Positions 9,020 through 19,100 of a stretch of 47,551 bases of DNA are shown here, piece by piece; the first letter of the stretch is position 1; each line of letters starts with the position of its first letter. The translations under genes and the position numbers were made by a program. The stretch is from Nostoc sp. KVJ20 (lineage in GTDB: Bacteria; Cyanobacteriota; Cyanobacteriia; Cyanobacteriales; Nostocaceae), in the NCBI RefSeq assembly GCF_001712795.1, contig NZ_KV757597.1:1-47551 (forward strand), in the 5' to 3' direction. The notes under the pieces were generated by a model, which was not told the DNA's origin, searched no databases, and was given only the letters and a program-made list of their open reading frames with translations.

Positions 9020-9090
9020 CCAAATTTTCTCATGTTTTCACTACTTATTATTGGATTGATAAACAGATGTTCAGTTAAATAACAAAACAA

Positions 9091-9555
9091 TTAAATGCGC
9101 TCCCACACCAACTCGAAAACTTTCTCTACACCATCACTCAAAACTGGCGGTGTCAAGAGCTTCACTTGATTATCATTCAGAGTAAAGGTGCGAACTAACG
9201 TTGTACCAATTCGATTAGGAATCGATGCAATTTCGATCTGGTGAGTCACTGTGTTCCCACTCAACGTATAAGTTCCGGCGTAAGCATTGAATGTCGTGAA
9301 TGCTTGAGCAAGCTCTTCAACGGGTAGAGATTGCATTTCGGAACTCAGCGGCGATTTAACTTCTTGACTCAGCGGTGGGCGATTGTTCCTGGAAAACATC
9401 ACTATTATGTGACCATCTGATGTGTAAGTGATGTAGCCAACAGGACAAGTTCCGTACACGCCTGGAGTCACCGTTCCATCAGCATGAATAGCAGTTGCAG
9501 AAATTAACTTCCAAATGCCAATTAGCGGATTGTTCTGGGGTGATGGTATAGACAT
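9091..9555 (-). CDS. lipocalin-like domain protein
   Basis: 154 residues matching the Lipocalin_5 pattern (PF13924): NPLIGIWKLISATAIHADGT at the N-terminus, GYITYTSDGHIIVMFSRNNR, then AYAGTYTLSGNTVTHQIEIA and the C-terminal VRTFTLNDNQVKLLTPP strand. This describes a small beta barrel with GxW at the first strand. No signal peptide is visible, so it is probably cytoplasmic. The family is thought to bind small hydrophobic ligands; the ligand here is unknown. ATG start at 9555. Downstream lies the CAST-like mini-element, and upstream a truncated gene on the same strand. Confidence 0.8.
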   Translation of the reverse strand: MSIPSPQNNPLIGIWKLISATAIHADGTVTPGVYGTCPVGYITYTSDGHIIVMFSRNNRPPLSQEVKSPLSSEMQSLPVEELAQAFTTFNAYAGTYTLSGNTVTHQIEIASIPNRIGTTLVRTFTLNDNQVKLLTPPVLSDGVEKVFELVWERI

Positions 9556-9572
9556 AACGTGCAGCCGTTGCT

Positions 9573-9905
9573 TTATGATTCTCCACTAGAGAGAGTAACG
9601 GGTTTTAACACAAAATCAAATTCCGTTGTGCAAAACGGTTTACTTTGATTTTGTGCCTTAAGTTCGTCTGGTGCTTCATGCTTTTGCAATTGAACGATCG
9701 CTGATCGAACTGCAAAGGTTGTATCTGAATCCAGGTGAGGATCGTCAGCGAAATCTTCGCGCCAGATTTCCCACCAACACCTCACGCCATCACTCCAATA
9801 GCCCACATCAGCAAAACTTTCGGCAGTAAGAGAGAAAATCGATTGGCTATGCTTTGCTTTAAGAGCGATGTCTACTTTAAGGGGCTGTCCGGTGTCGCTA
9901 CGTCG
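9573..9905 (-). pseudogene. 5'-truncated unknown gene interrupted by an insertion sequence
   Basis: An open frame reads natural protein sequence from 9905 to the stop at 9573, including DIALKAKHSQSIFSLTAESF, then GYWSDGVRCWWEIWREDF and DSDTTFAVRSAIVQLQKHE. Its only usable starts are internal (a GTG at 9806 giving 77 residues), and it is closed 5' by a stop lying inside the 9-bp target duplication of the adjacent insertion sequence. Removing the insertion sequence does not reopen it, so the upstream part was lost or shifted earlier. I do not recognise the family. Confidence 0.45.
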
Positions 9906-9913
9906 CTACTTCC
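9905..9913. repeat. 9-bp target-site duplication, left copy
   Basis: GCTACTTCC here is repeated exactly at 11947-11955, immediately outside the two inverted repeats of the ISKra4-like element. A perfect duplication implies a recent, undisturbed insertion. Confidence 0.9.
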
Positions 9914-9959
9914 GGGAGCAATGCGGTTTTGTCAGATCCAGTAAACAAGGTGCGATCGC
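9914..9959 (+). repeat. left 46-bp inverted repeat of the ISKra4-like element
   Basis: Identical, in inverse orientation, to 11901-11946. It contains a HIP1 octamer (GCGATCGC-like) at its inner end. A diverged solo copy of the outer 22 bp lies at 39214-39235. Confidence 0.9.
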
Positions 9960-10163
9960 AAAAATCAAATCTAGGTAAGAAGTAATTTTATTTACTAAAT
10001 ATACGCTGATATCCACGTGAATTCGTCTTGATGAGATATCTCAAAAAGATTACTAGCAAGGTATTTGACGATTGTTAACAAAAATATCTACAATTATTCT
10101 TTTATACTTAGTGTTAATTCAACCAAATAATAAGTTGAGAGTAGAAGTAAAGTATAAAATTTA

Positions 10164-11597
10164 TCAAGCAGTTTCTGGTTTGATAAAGGAATTAAAAATG
10201 GAAGCACAAAAATTATCCCAACTTTTAGCTATCCATTGACAACGCAGATGTAACATAATTTCTGCATTTTCTTTCAACCAGAATTTACTGTTTCCTTTGA
10301 TTCTTAAATTTACAACTTGGCGGATTAAACTCTCAATTGCACCACTGCCAATAGGTAGTTTTTTATTTATTGCTTTATCGTAATTTAAACGCCCTTTACG
10401 ATAAGCATCTAAAATATAATTTCGTTTAGTTACCATAATCTTACACCGCTCTCCAGTAGCTACAGCAATCAACTCATCCATCTGGCTAATTAAGGATTTA
10501 GCTTTACCTTTTTTTAAACTTTTTCTAACTTTTATAAACCAGTCTTTAGACTGTACTTCTTCATTAAAAGCCGCGTCTGCAAATACTTTTATATTTTCCG
10601 TAACATGATAGAAATCGAATAGCTGATAAGTTTCGGCTGGGCATCCTAATCTTGTCAAAAGTGGTGGGATATGTATCCAGATCCACTCCGCTCCATCCCC
10701 GATTAATAAGACTTGTTTTGCTTGACTAATTCCCAAGTCAACTAAATACGCTTCTAAAATCTCCAAAAGCGCTTTATATCCTTCATAAGTGCCATCATTC
10801 GTAATAGGAATTTCAGAACTATTTATTTTTTTACCTTGCTCATCAACAACATAAATTGTAAATAACTTTGGCTCAACCCATTTGCCGATAAACCCGTGTC
10901 GCTTGGTTTTGGAGCTTTTTCTTCCCTTTTTATTAATTCTGATTCTACTCCGACCACCATCTACAGCGATGACAACTCTTTGACCTTTAAGAATATTACC
11001 TTCAGCTAAATTCCCTAATTGGCGATTTAAGATTTTAGATTGACGTAAGTTGATCCCAATCTGACCAAATTTATATGTTAAACGTTCAATTCGTTTTAAA
11101 CTAAGGTTAATTCCCCAACCCGTCAAAGTTGTACAGGCTGCTTCAAATGAGCTAGTAATTGCACCGTATTGGGCAACTGTTGACCATACTAATGGGGTTA
11201 AGCCGTCTGACATTCCCAACCACTTTAATAATGGGCAGAATCCCTGAGTAGGGATTTTATTTTTGGTCGTAGGTGTTGACTTTCTTTTTACCATATATGG
11301 CAATTTTAAAGTAACTAAAACATTCCCAACTGTTAATATTTGCCGTTTTCGATAACCGTGTTTTTGCATATTGCTATCCCACCAGCCTTTTGTTTTATTC
11401 ATAGCTGTTTGATTGGCTGACTGAGATTGAGAGAGGTTATACAACAAAATAGCAATACATTGACCAGCTAAAATAAGTGCAATTTCTCTAATTTGTCTTT
11501 CTCTTTCTTCAAGAATTTTCCCATTCCACTCTGTGATATTCGTCAATTCTAAACATTTTGTCGCCTCGGAAGAAAAGTTTGATAATGATTTGCTCAA
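10164..11597 (-). CDS. ISKra4-like transposase
   Basis: 477 residues in one frame. DDE-type features are visible: VVIAVDGGRSRIR (first Asp) at about 210, LLIGDGAEWIWIHIPPLL (second Asp) at about 305, the FDFYHVTENIKVFADAAF segment, and LPIGSGAIESLIRQVVNLR with the third acidic residue near 425, followed by RIKGNSKFWLKENAEIMLHL. The GDGAxWIW and GSGxxES motifs are typical of ISKra4-family enzymes; ISLre2/UPF0236-like enzymes are the alternative. The start read here is TTG at 11597 and no ATG lies nearby in frame. It sits centrally between intact inverted repeats. Confidence 0.8.
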   Translation of the reverse strand: MSKSLSNFSSEATKCLELTNITEWNGKILEERERQIREIALILAGQCIAILLYNLSQSQSANQTAMNKTKGWWDSNMQKHGYRKRQILTVGNVLVTLKLPYMVKRKSTPTTKNKIPTQGFCPLLKWLGMSDGLTPLVWSTVAQYGAITSSFEAACTTLTGWGINLSLKRIERLTYKFGQIGINLRQSKILNRQLGNLAEGNILKGQRVVIAVDGGRSRIRINKKGRKSSKTKRHGFIGKWVEPKLFTIYVVDEQGKKINSSEIPITNDGTYEGYKALLEILEAYLVDLGISQAKQVLLIGDGAEWIWIHIPPLLTRLGCPAETYQLFDFYHVTENIKVFADAAFNEEVQSKDWFIKVRKSLKKGKAKSLISQMDELIAVATGERCKIMVTKRNYILDAYRKGRLNYDKAINKKLPIGSGAIESLIRQVVNLRIKGNSKFWLKENAEIMLHLRCQWIAKSWDNFCASIFNSFIKPETA

Positions 11598-11900
11598 ATC
11601 TAGAGTTGCACATACAGCGCTTCCCGCTATTATGCAATACAGTTTTTATCCTTGCCCCCTCCTAGAATAGCTTTCAGTTTTGAGGATGTACCTCATAGCT
11701 GCCGGAAGTGCTGTATACTTTTTTCCATTAAGGTAGATAATCCCTGTCTCAAAATTATTGCTCAAAGGGAATCCTAGCTAGCCTTTTTTAGGTCAAAAAA
11801 CAGAGTCTTGCAACTTGTGACTCAAACTCATCTGTCCTTTTTAAGTGTTAATGCGGTTTAATAAGTATAATTTTATTTGTGTTACGGAGAAAATAATTTA

Positions 11901-11946
11901 GCGATCGCACCTTGTTTACTGGATCTGACAAAACCGCATTGCTCCC
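11901..11946 (-). repeat. right 46-bp inverted repeat of the ISKra4-like element
   Basis: Perfect inverse copy of 9914-9959, followed at once by the second copy of the 9-bp target duplication (GCTACTTCC, 11947-11955). Confidence 0.9.
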
Positions 11947-12010
11947 GCTACTTCCTCTATTCCCAGATTCCCGCTCATCAGCAGCTCATCCCAGCAACCA
12001 TGCTCTGTGT

Positions 12011-13688
12011 TAGGGTGTTGATTTTGTGAGAAATTAGTCTGAAATTTTTCATGCAATTTCTGTGTCGTCACTTGAGGAAGAAAATACGGTTCTCCTCTTT
12101 GAGAGCATAGACTGACCAAAAACTTCAAGAGACCAAGCTTCAAGATCAAGATACCGGACTGTTTCTAAGGCTTGCAATACATTCGATGCTGTCAAATTCA
12201 TAGTAGATAAAGAAATGCTCAAAATCATTTGACCTATCTGTTTAAAAGGAGATCGAGAAGAAAACTGCTTATATTTCCCAAAAAGAGATTCAATCACATC
12301 AGAAGTAGCTAAAAAAGTCTGTTCTGCCTGAATTTGAGAACTTTCACTTTTCAAATAATCTAGAATTTTTATTTGGAAATTAACTAGAGAATTGGTTTTT
12401 ATTGTTAACTGATGTGACTGAAATATAGTGCTTGATTCCTGATTAAGCCCACAAATTTTAAGTTGAGTCTCTATAGTTCGAGTCATCTTAACCATTTGAC
12501 TCCAATTACTAAGTGAATCTTGGTAATTGATTAACCATCCCAATTTGGATTTTAATTTCTGCTTTAAAATGTTATGCTCAATATTTGGTAACAATTCTAC
12601 TATTGTGTCTAATGGAGATTCTAAAAGTTTAATCGCCCAATTAATCAATCTTTCAATATTAAAATAACGGCATTGAGAACGTTGAGATGGGGGAGATAAA
12701 AAAGATAATTCTGTTTGTTGCAGTTGTTGTCGGCATCGATGACATTGCTGGATAAAACACTGATATTTTTCATCATCTACCAACTCATGTTTGAGCAGTA
12801 AAGCCATTCATGAGTCACATCATAGGTGTAAATTACTTCGGGATATTCTTGCTGATACAGTTTGATTCCTCTTTGGATATCACTACCGTGGTCAGCTATT
12901 ATTTGTACTGGACGACCAACTTTTTTCGTAAGCTCGGAGAGTTTCTGCTCGATGTACTCTCCTTTAGTCGAGTACATAATTTCTAATGCCAGAAGTTCTA
13001 CATCTTGATGTCCTAATCCTCGCTTTAAAGGGAAAACTTGTTCTTCAAGGAGTTGTTGTGAAACTCCCAACACTACTAAAGCTTTCTCTGTTCCAAGTTC
13101 TACAGTCAAATCAACGATAAAGATCCAATCGCTTCGATATTCTTTTTCTCTGTTGAGTTCGTATAGCCCAATTCGTCCTAACCATTTTCTAATACTACTA
13201 AAGCTTGGAGTCCCATGTTCGGAAAAATCAACATACAACTCAAAAGTTTTCTCAACTCCTCGCAAACTAGTGCCACAGTTAATAACTTGTTGTACTGATA
13301 TTTGAATTGTTTCAACTGAATAATGATGTCCCTTCGCTATCTGAGCAAGAGCCTGCCCACTTGTTTCCAAATTAGCTAGAGCGCTTGTAACTATCTCTTT
13401 TTTTTTCGTCCTCTATCTCAATATTCTGTTTGAGTAGCTTTGATTCCGCATTTTTTGCTCTGCTTTTCCAATAGTCTCGTGAGGCTGATAAATCTCTGAC
13501 TTTTATTTCTAATGCTCTGAGTTTTTTCTGTTTTTCCAAAGCTCTCTCTTTCCAATTGTCTCGACCATTGCGAAACAATCTTGCTAATCGGCTGGTTGGG
13601 CTTTTAAACTCTTGCATTAACTTTTATGCAGCTACGTACTTCTTGCATGAAAATTTACCACCTTAAAACCCTCAGAGTCAACACCCTA
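12011..13688 (-). mobile_element. decayed insertion sequence, about 1.68 kb
   Basis: Ends share TAGGGTGTTGA (12011-12021, inverse at 13678-13688). Inside both ends is a second shared block, AAATTTT(T)CATGCAA, near 12040-12056 and 13645-13660. It carries one broken transposase gene. I see no clear target duplication. Its right end abuts the trpB relic at 13690, so this insertion probably marks the 5' truncation of trpB. Only 64 bp separate it from the ISKra4-like element. Confidence 0.75.
12049..13617 (-). pseudogene. DDE transposase with two frameshifts
   Basis: Three consecutive frames add up to one transposase of about 520 residues. Frame 1 (13617-13372) is a basic coiled coil starting MQEFKSPTSRLARLFRNGRD. 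Frame 2 (13370-12777) holds DWIFIVDLTVELG and IIADHGSDIQRG (two catalytic Asp). Frame 3 (12807-12049) holds SDVIESLFGKYKQF (catalytic Glu). The first break is at a run of nine T/A (13398-13406): eight would restore the frame (DEKKEIVTSALANLETSG). The second, near 12806, is a single-base loss (THE-MALLLKHE). The first could be slippage, but the second makes the gene dead. I cannot name the IS family. Confidence 0.8.
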
Positions 13689-13689
13689 G

Positions 13690-13821
13690 TTCTGCACTGG
13701 GTTAAGTGCAATAGAAGGTAATCCCCACATCGTCATCAATTGTTCTGGCAGAGGTTACAAAGATGTGCAAACCGTCGCCAAAGTCCTGATTCCTTCGATT
13801 AATTGCGTCTCCCCTAATTGA
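13690..13821 (+). pseudogene. trpB: trpB (tryptophan synthase beta) C-terminal relic
   Basis: The plus strand reads AIEGNPHIVINCSGRGYKDV then QTVAKVL. This is the conserved end of TrpB, where the IVxxCSGRGDKDxxT loop contacts pyridoxal phosphate (the Asp of GDKD is Tyr-Lys-Asp here, GYKD). Everything 5' is missing: the frame is closed by a TAG formed at the end of the neighbouring insertion sequence (13687-13689). The last ten codons are not TrpB-like and run into the trpD relic. TrpB normally joins indole and serine to make tryptophan. Confidence 0.85.
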
Positions 13822-14027
13822 CACCTGTGCAACTGGTGGAGATGGTGCTTCAACCTTTAATATCTCCACTGCTGTTGCCTTTGTTGCCGCCGCCAGGGTA
13901 AAAGTTGCCAAACATGGCAATGGGTATTTTAGCAGGTTCTGTCAAAGGTATTGTCCTTGCTAAGAAAATTCTCCAAAGCGGTGCTGCTTGGATAAAACTA
14001 GAACAACTTGCTGAATTTTTGCGCTAA
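13814..14027 (+). pseudogene. trpD: trpD (anthranilate phosphoribosyltransferase), internally deleted relic
   Basis: The first segment reads [27 protein letters not shown] and VKVAKHGN. This is the PRPP-binding GTGGDGxxTxNxST and KHGN region of TrpD (Gly to Ala in the GTGGD motif). At about 13920 the frame changes and the very C-terminus follows: [20 protein letters not shown] and QLAEFLR, stop at 14025. Roughly 200 residues between the two are missing, so the gene is dead. It lies directly after trpB in the same direction, as in the extra trp gene set of scytonemin clusters that I recall from Nostoc. Confidence 0.85.
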
Positions 14028-14186
14028 TTGCCCTGGCGAATGGAATTTAAGGAGGTACTCAATTTGCTGAAATCGCAAATGCCTACTATATGCCCATTAC
14101 GAACAGGTATGACAGTTAAAGCTAGTCTGACGGCCTCAGAAACTACCAGACCAGCATCACAAAACCTATTTAATAAGGAACTTACA

Positions 14187-14558
14187 ATGGTTAAAACTAA
14201 CCCTGCACAATCTAATAATACTCTTGCCCGATTACTGGTAAGCGTAAAGCTAAATATCATTATTCCAGCAGGAGTAATGCTTAGTTTTTTAGTCTATAGT
14301 TTTCAAGCTGCTTTTCATCCTCAGCAGCTTGAACAATCTGCCCAAGTTCAACTTCGCCCCTTTGGTCGTGCAGAGTATGAACAGTTGAAAATAGGAATGT
14401 CATTAACGGATGTGCGGTCAATCTTATATCAAGGTACTGAGGTTAACAGCTCTGCAACAATAGCAACCTTTGTCTGGGAAAATCCTGATAGCTCTAAAAT
14501 CACCATCATTTTTGAGCATGACAAGCTCAAAGATAAATCACAGTCTGGATTGAAGTAA
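14187..14558 (+). CDS. small membrane-anchored protein with BamE/SmpA-like domain
   Basis: 123 residues from the ATG at 14187, chosen because AAGGAA lies eight bases upstream; the open frame itself extends to 14028. Residues about 22-42 (LNIIIPAGVMLSFLVYSFQA) form a single transmembrane or signal-anchor helix. The following soluble part, YEQLKIGMSLTDVRSILYQG then FVWENPDSSKITIIFEHDKL, fits the BamE/SmpA/DUF3862-like fold, in which GMSxxxVxxxLG precedes two strands. The role is unknown; such domains often sit in the periplasm. Upstream is the trpD relic, and no operon partner is obvious. Confidence 0.65.
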   Translation: MVKTNPAQSNNTLARLLVSVKLNIIIPAGVMLSFLVYSFQAAFHPQQLEQSAQVQLRPFGRAEYEQLKIGMSLTDVRSILYQGTEVNSSATIATFVWENPDSSKITIIFEHDKLKDKSQSGLK

Positions 14559-14693
14559 CAAACCAGAGGTAGGCGATCTAGTTGGACTGCGATCGCTTGA
14601 CTTAAACAGAAAGGCAATCGCACCCCCCATCGACATTGGCGTTGGCGCTGGCGTAGCCTCTCGTACTCTTTTGATGAGCGATCGCAACTCGCT

Positions 14694-14810
14694 ATGAAAA
14701 AAGCTATTGAAAGACACCGCCGTTTAGTAGAATCTATTAGCATTTGGCAAAATGGCCAAGTTGTGAGATTAACCACCATACAAATTCCTCCTCTCAACTC
14801 AGATGAGTAA
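14694..14810 (+). CDS. 38-residue leader-like ORF overlapping the next gene
   Basis: Starts at ATG 14694 (MKKAIERHRRLVESISIWQN) and stops at 14810. Its last codons overlap the start of the next gene as ATGAGTAA, an arrangement typical of translational coupling. The peptide is basic then mixed and matches no family I know. No good ribosome binding site is visible, and the open frame continues upstream without a start. It may be a fragment of an older gene. Confidence 0.35.
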   Translation: MKKAIERHRRLVESISIWQNGQVVRLTTIQIPPLNSDE

Positions 14811-16074
14811 CCTATTTTCCCTCATTCCAGATCAAATCCGAGATAAACTACCACTGACGGAAGATAAAAAAGAACTACTTCAACAACAAACCATTACTCA
14901 AGATATCCCAGGAACAATTCTGCGGGATTTTCAAACTATTTTAGAATTTCTCCAACCTAACGGCGTTGAAGTTAGTAACACTTATCACCAATTATCGCTT
15001 AAGTATCTACAACAACTTAACTCACAATTGAGTTATCCCATAGATATTAACCTCAAACGTCCTGTACAAAAATCCTATCCTTATATTCACGGTCTTTATT
15101 TCCTTCTCCGCGCCTCTGGACTGTCTCAAGTTATTACCGTAGGTAAAAAGAGCAAGTTAGTTTTAGACCCAAAAATTCTGCAAATTTGGCAAGGATTAAA
15201 CCACACAGAACAATATTTCACACTGTTAGAATCTTGGTTAGTTTGGGGAGAAAGCGAACTTTTAGGCGACCAAAGAGATATGTTTGACCAAGCATATCGC
15301 TGTTTATTATTTTGGAACAATCTCCCATCATCAGGATTAAAAATTAATAATTACTCAGAACAAGATAAATTAGTTTATTATCCTGGTTTCCACAATCTTG
15401 CTCTCTTACATTTATTTGGATTAATTGAACTGACATCAGTCAAACCACAAGCCGCTAAAGGCTGGCGTTTTACTCATGTAAACCCCAAGGCTTGGGGTAA
15501 TGCTCTCATGGCTGTATTAACAGAAAGTCGCTCAAATATCCAAGTAGAAGATTACGCCACTTTTCGGTTAGATTTTCGCATAGCTTTTGACAATTTAAAA
15601 CCTTATCTCCAACCCTATTTCCCGGAATGGTCACAAACTTTAGTGATTGCTGAAGGCGGTTTTACTGATGGGGTTTATATATTTAAAGCTAATTTACAGG
15701 ATGCTTGGCGACGGATTGCTATTCCTAGTTATTTCAATTTAGATGAAGTTGCTGCCGCGATTGTGCAAGCATTTGATTTTGATCCAGAACACCTCTACAG
15801 ATTTATTCACAAAGACCGTTTAGGAAGAACTTTGGAATTTAATCATCCTGTTGTCGAAATTCCCCCTGATACCTGCGATTTTCGTTTAGGCGATTTATCC
15901 TTAGAGGTAGGCAGTCATTTACAATTTATCTTTGATTTACTGCAAGAGTGGGAATTTGATTTATATGTGGAGAAAATTGAACCAGCCAATGACAAAATGA
16001 AAAAGCCCAAGATTCTTGAATCTCATGGTGAACCGCCAGCGCAATATGGCGAAGAGGGAGAAGGCTGGCAATAG
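14803..16074 (+). CDS. plasmid pRiA4b ORF-3 family protein (IS1096 TnpR-like)
   Basis: 423 residues. The C-terminal part matches PF07929 (PRiA4_ORF3): YIFKANLQDAWRRIAIPSYF at about 287, DEVAAAIVQAFDFDPEHLYR, then GSHLQFIFDLLQEWEFDLYV and EKIEP, ending with the signature ESHGEPPAQYGEEGE. The first 270 residues are an all-helical region I do not recognise. The family is named after a plasmid gene and is often linked to mobile elements; its biochemical role is unknown. The start at 14803 overlaps the stop of a 38-codon ORF. It converges with the NACHT-WD40 gene, stops 107 bp apart. Confidence 0.85.
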   Translation: MSNLFSLIPDQIRDKLPLTEDKKELLQQQTITQDIPGTILRDFQTILEFLQPNGVEVSNTYHQLSLKYLQQLNSQLSYPIDINLKRPVQKSYPYIHGLYFLLRASGLSQVITVGKKSKLVLDPKILQIWQGLNHTEQYFTLLESWLVWGESELLGDQRDMFDQAYRCLLFWNNLPSSGLKINNYSEQDKLVYYPGFHNLALLHLFGLIELTSVKPQAAKGWRFTHVNPKAWGNALMAVLTESRSNIQVEDYATFRLDFRIAFDNLKPYLQPYFPEWSQTLVIAEGGFTDGVYIFKANLQDAWRRIAIPSYFNLDEVAAAIVQAFDFDPEHLYRFIHKDRLGRTLEFNHPVVEIPPDTCDFRLGDLSLEVGSHLQFIFDLLQEWEFDLYVEKIEPANDKMKKPKILESHGEPPAQYGEEGEGWQ

Positions 16075-16181
16075 ATTTGCTACTGCGATGGGCTACGTCC
16101 CTCTGTAGGCGATCCCACAAGAAAAACGTGTCATAATTGGCAGTGCGATCGACTAAACATAGCTTGCATATCATTCCTGAT

Positions 16182-19100
16182 TTATTCTCCATCTTCCACC
16201 GCACCTAATGCTTTAAGTGTGCCTTTTTCAGCTTCAGTTAAGCCTTTAACGCCTGTAATGTTCATGCGTTCATAAGGGCGATCGCTTCTCAGAGTTTTTA
16301 AACACTCGCCCGTATTGATGTTCCAAATTTTGATTAGCCCATCTTCGGCACAACTGCTAAAAACTTCACCATTTGGACTAAAACTAATTGATGATATTGT
16401 TCTAGTATGTCCCAGCAATGTGATTAAGCTTTTACCTGTGTGTACATTCCAAAGCTTGATAGTTAAATCATCGCTTCCAGTAGCAAGAACCTGACCATCA
16501 CAACTAAAAGCAAATGCCTTGATTTGCCCAGTATGTTCCTCCAAAGTCATTAAGCATTGACCAGTATAAATATTCCAAAGCCTTGCTATATAGTCATCAC
16601 TACAGGTAGCAATAATTGTTGTGTCAGCACTAAAAGCACCCGATCTTGACCAATTTTTCTTTCCTGTTAAAGTTTTAAAGCATTTACCCGTTGTAACATC
16701 CCAAAGTTTTACAGTGTCATCATAGCTAAGACTAGCAATAATTTGACCATCACAACTAAAAGCAAGTTTGGTTATAGAGCCTTTATGCGCTATTATTTCA
16801 TAAATATTTTGTTCTATATCAAAATCCCAAAGCTGTATTGTCTGACCAGAAGCAATTGCTAGTTTAAGCCCATCAGGACTAAATGCTATTGAAGATAATT
16901 TTCCAGTATCTCCTCGTAAAATTTTGCTACATTCTCCTGTTTGAATATTCCATAACCTAACTGTAAAGTCATTACTTCCACTGGCGAGAATTCGACCATC
17001 AGGGCTAAAGGCTAGACATCGTATCCAATCAGTATGTCCCTGTAACTCTTTTGTACATTTACCTGTATTGGTATCCCACAATCTAACTATATGGTCTTGT
17101 CCACCACTAGCAACGAGTTGTCCACTAGGATTAAACACAATTGCCTTTAACCAGTTAGCATATCCTTGAAAACTGTAAAGGCATTCACCTGTGTTTACAT
17201 CCCAAAGCTTTGCAGAATGGTCTTGACTTCCACTAGCTAGAGTTTGACCATCAGGGCTAAAAGCAACAGATTGTATCCAATTATCATGCCCTTGTAGAGT
17301 TTTAAGGCATTCACCAGTGTTTGTATCCCATAGCTTGATTGTACGGTCAGTACTACCACTAACGATAATTTTTCCATCAGAATCACAAGCAATTGAGTTA
17401 ACTACGTCTGTGTGTCCATGCAAAGTTTTGAGACATTCACCAGTGTTTGTATCCCATAGCTTGATTGTACAGTCGTGACTACTACTGGCAATAATTTTTC
17501 CATTAGGGCTAAAAATAATCGCTCTTACATAGCTGATATGTCCTTGTAAAATCTTTTGGCTCTGAGATGTACGTATATTACACAAATTAATAGTATAGTT
17601 GCTACTGCTAAAAGCAAATATTTCACCATCGGAGCTAAATGCAATTGCCCTTACAAGGCTATTTTGGGCTGAAAAGGTCATCAAACATTCACCAGTTTTT
17701 ACATCCCACAATTTTGCTGTTTTGTCTTCGCTCCCACTGGCAATAACTTGATTATCTGGGCTAAACGCTATTGTTCTAACTGTAGCAGTATGGCCAAGTA
17801 ACGTTTGTATACATCTTCCCGATTTAACATCCCAAAGCTTTAGTGTACAGTCAGTACTTGCACTAGCAAGCACTTGATCATCAGAACTAAAAATTACTGA
17901 ATATACTAAGTTTTGATGCCCGTAAAAAGTCAGAATTTGTTGTTTATCAGTAATTCGCCACAAGCGAATATTTGCAGCATCACCCATCGCCAAAAGTTGC
18001 CCATCAGAGTTAAACGCTACCGAAAAAATTTGACTTAAAGTATTTGCAAAAACTGAATCAGCTAGATTTGCCTCTCTAAAATTGACATTTCGCAAAATCA
18101 CACTAGTAAAATCTGCGCTCTTAATCACCGCACTACTAAAATCTCTCCCTTCCAATGAACCCTTATCAACTTTGACTGCTAACGTTGCTGCATTTCCGCC
18201 AACATAACCAACCACATCCTCATTTCTAAAGCGCGTTGCTTCAATAACTTTAATCAGGTGATCATTATTACCCAACATCGGTAAAAGTAAATCCATCACT
18301 GCTTTTGTCAAAGGCGCTTTACCAAAAGTCTGCCTTAACTTCTCCAAAGGCTCACTACTAAATTCTCTAAGGGGTGCATTACTCAAAGGGGTTGCCGCAG
18401 GCATCGCCTCACTACTCCCTTGACGCGAAAAATAACCAGACCAAGTATAATCAACAGGCGCAGCACTGCTATCAAAACCTGACTGTGTTTGGGCTAATTC
18501 CCTAAAATCGCTAGCTAACGCACCCAACTCTGCTGCAAATTTATACGCCACAAAAAACTCTAATAACGACCTATGCGCTGGAGTATAGTCACCATCAGCA
18601 TTGCGGACAAGCATCGTCTGCGCCATCATGTCATAATGCCAGTGATCTAAATCCTTCTCTTCTTGAACAATAGAACCAAATAAGCGACGAATGCGTTCTG
18701 GGAACAGCCGATAATTCAGGCTCATTTGGTTACTAGATAGCATTTCCCAAGAAAGTTCGCACAAAAAGTACAGTTTATCAGCCAAAGAAGTAAAAGTACG
18801 CTCCGCTTTAATATCCCGTTCCATCTTGCGCCGTACTGCATAAAGATAAACCCGTGACATATCCACAGGTTTACCCGCTTCAATATCTGGCAAGGCTTCT
18901 AAGATTAAGTCAGTCATTACTGGACGACGGGCTAAGTCTAATAATTGCGGATTGCCGATTACCTGCTCAACTGTTGCTGGTTCAGCTTGGTATGAAAGCA
19001 CCTGCCGAATTTGCTCATCATTGAATTTCTCCAATTCCAAGACTTCAAATTGCGGTGTTTCACCAGTTAATTTTTTAGTTGATGCTTGCAGTTCTGCATT

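Larger units (their letters stand above)
9914..11946 (-). mobile_element. complete ISKra4-like insertion sequence, 2033 bp
   Basis: Bounded by perfect 46-bp inverted repeats (9914-9959 and 11901-11946, outer end GGGAGCAATGCGGTTTTGTC) and a 9-bp target duplication (9905-9913, 11947-11955). It carries one transposase gene on the minus strand (10164-11597). About 200 bp on the left and 300 bp on the right inside the repeats are non-coding. The 9-bp duplication fits what I recall for ISKra4-group elements. With intact ends and gene it is probably capable of movement. Confidence 0.9.

Noticed and set aside
13702..14260. Minus-strand open frames opposite the trp relics and the BamE-like gene
   Set aside because: They are mirror frames of recognisable trpB, trpD and membrane-protein sequence on the plus strand.
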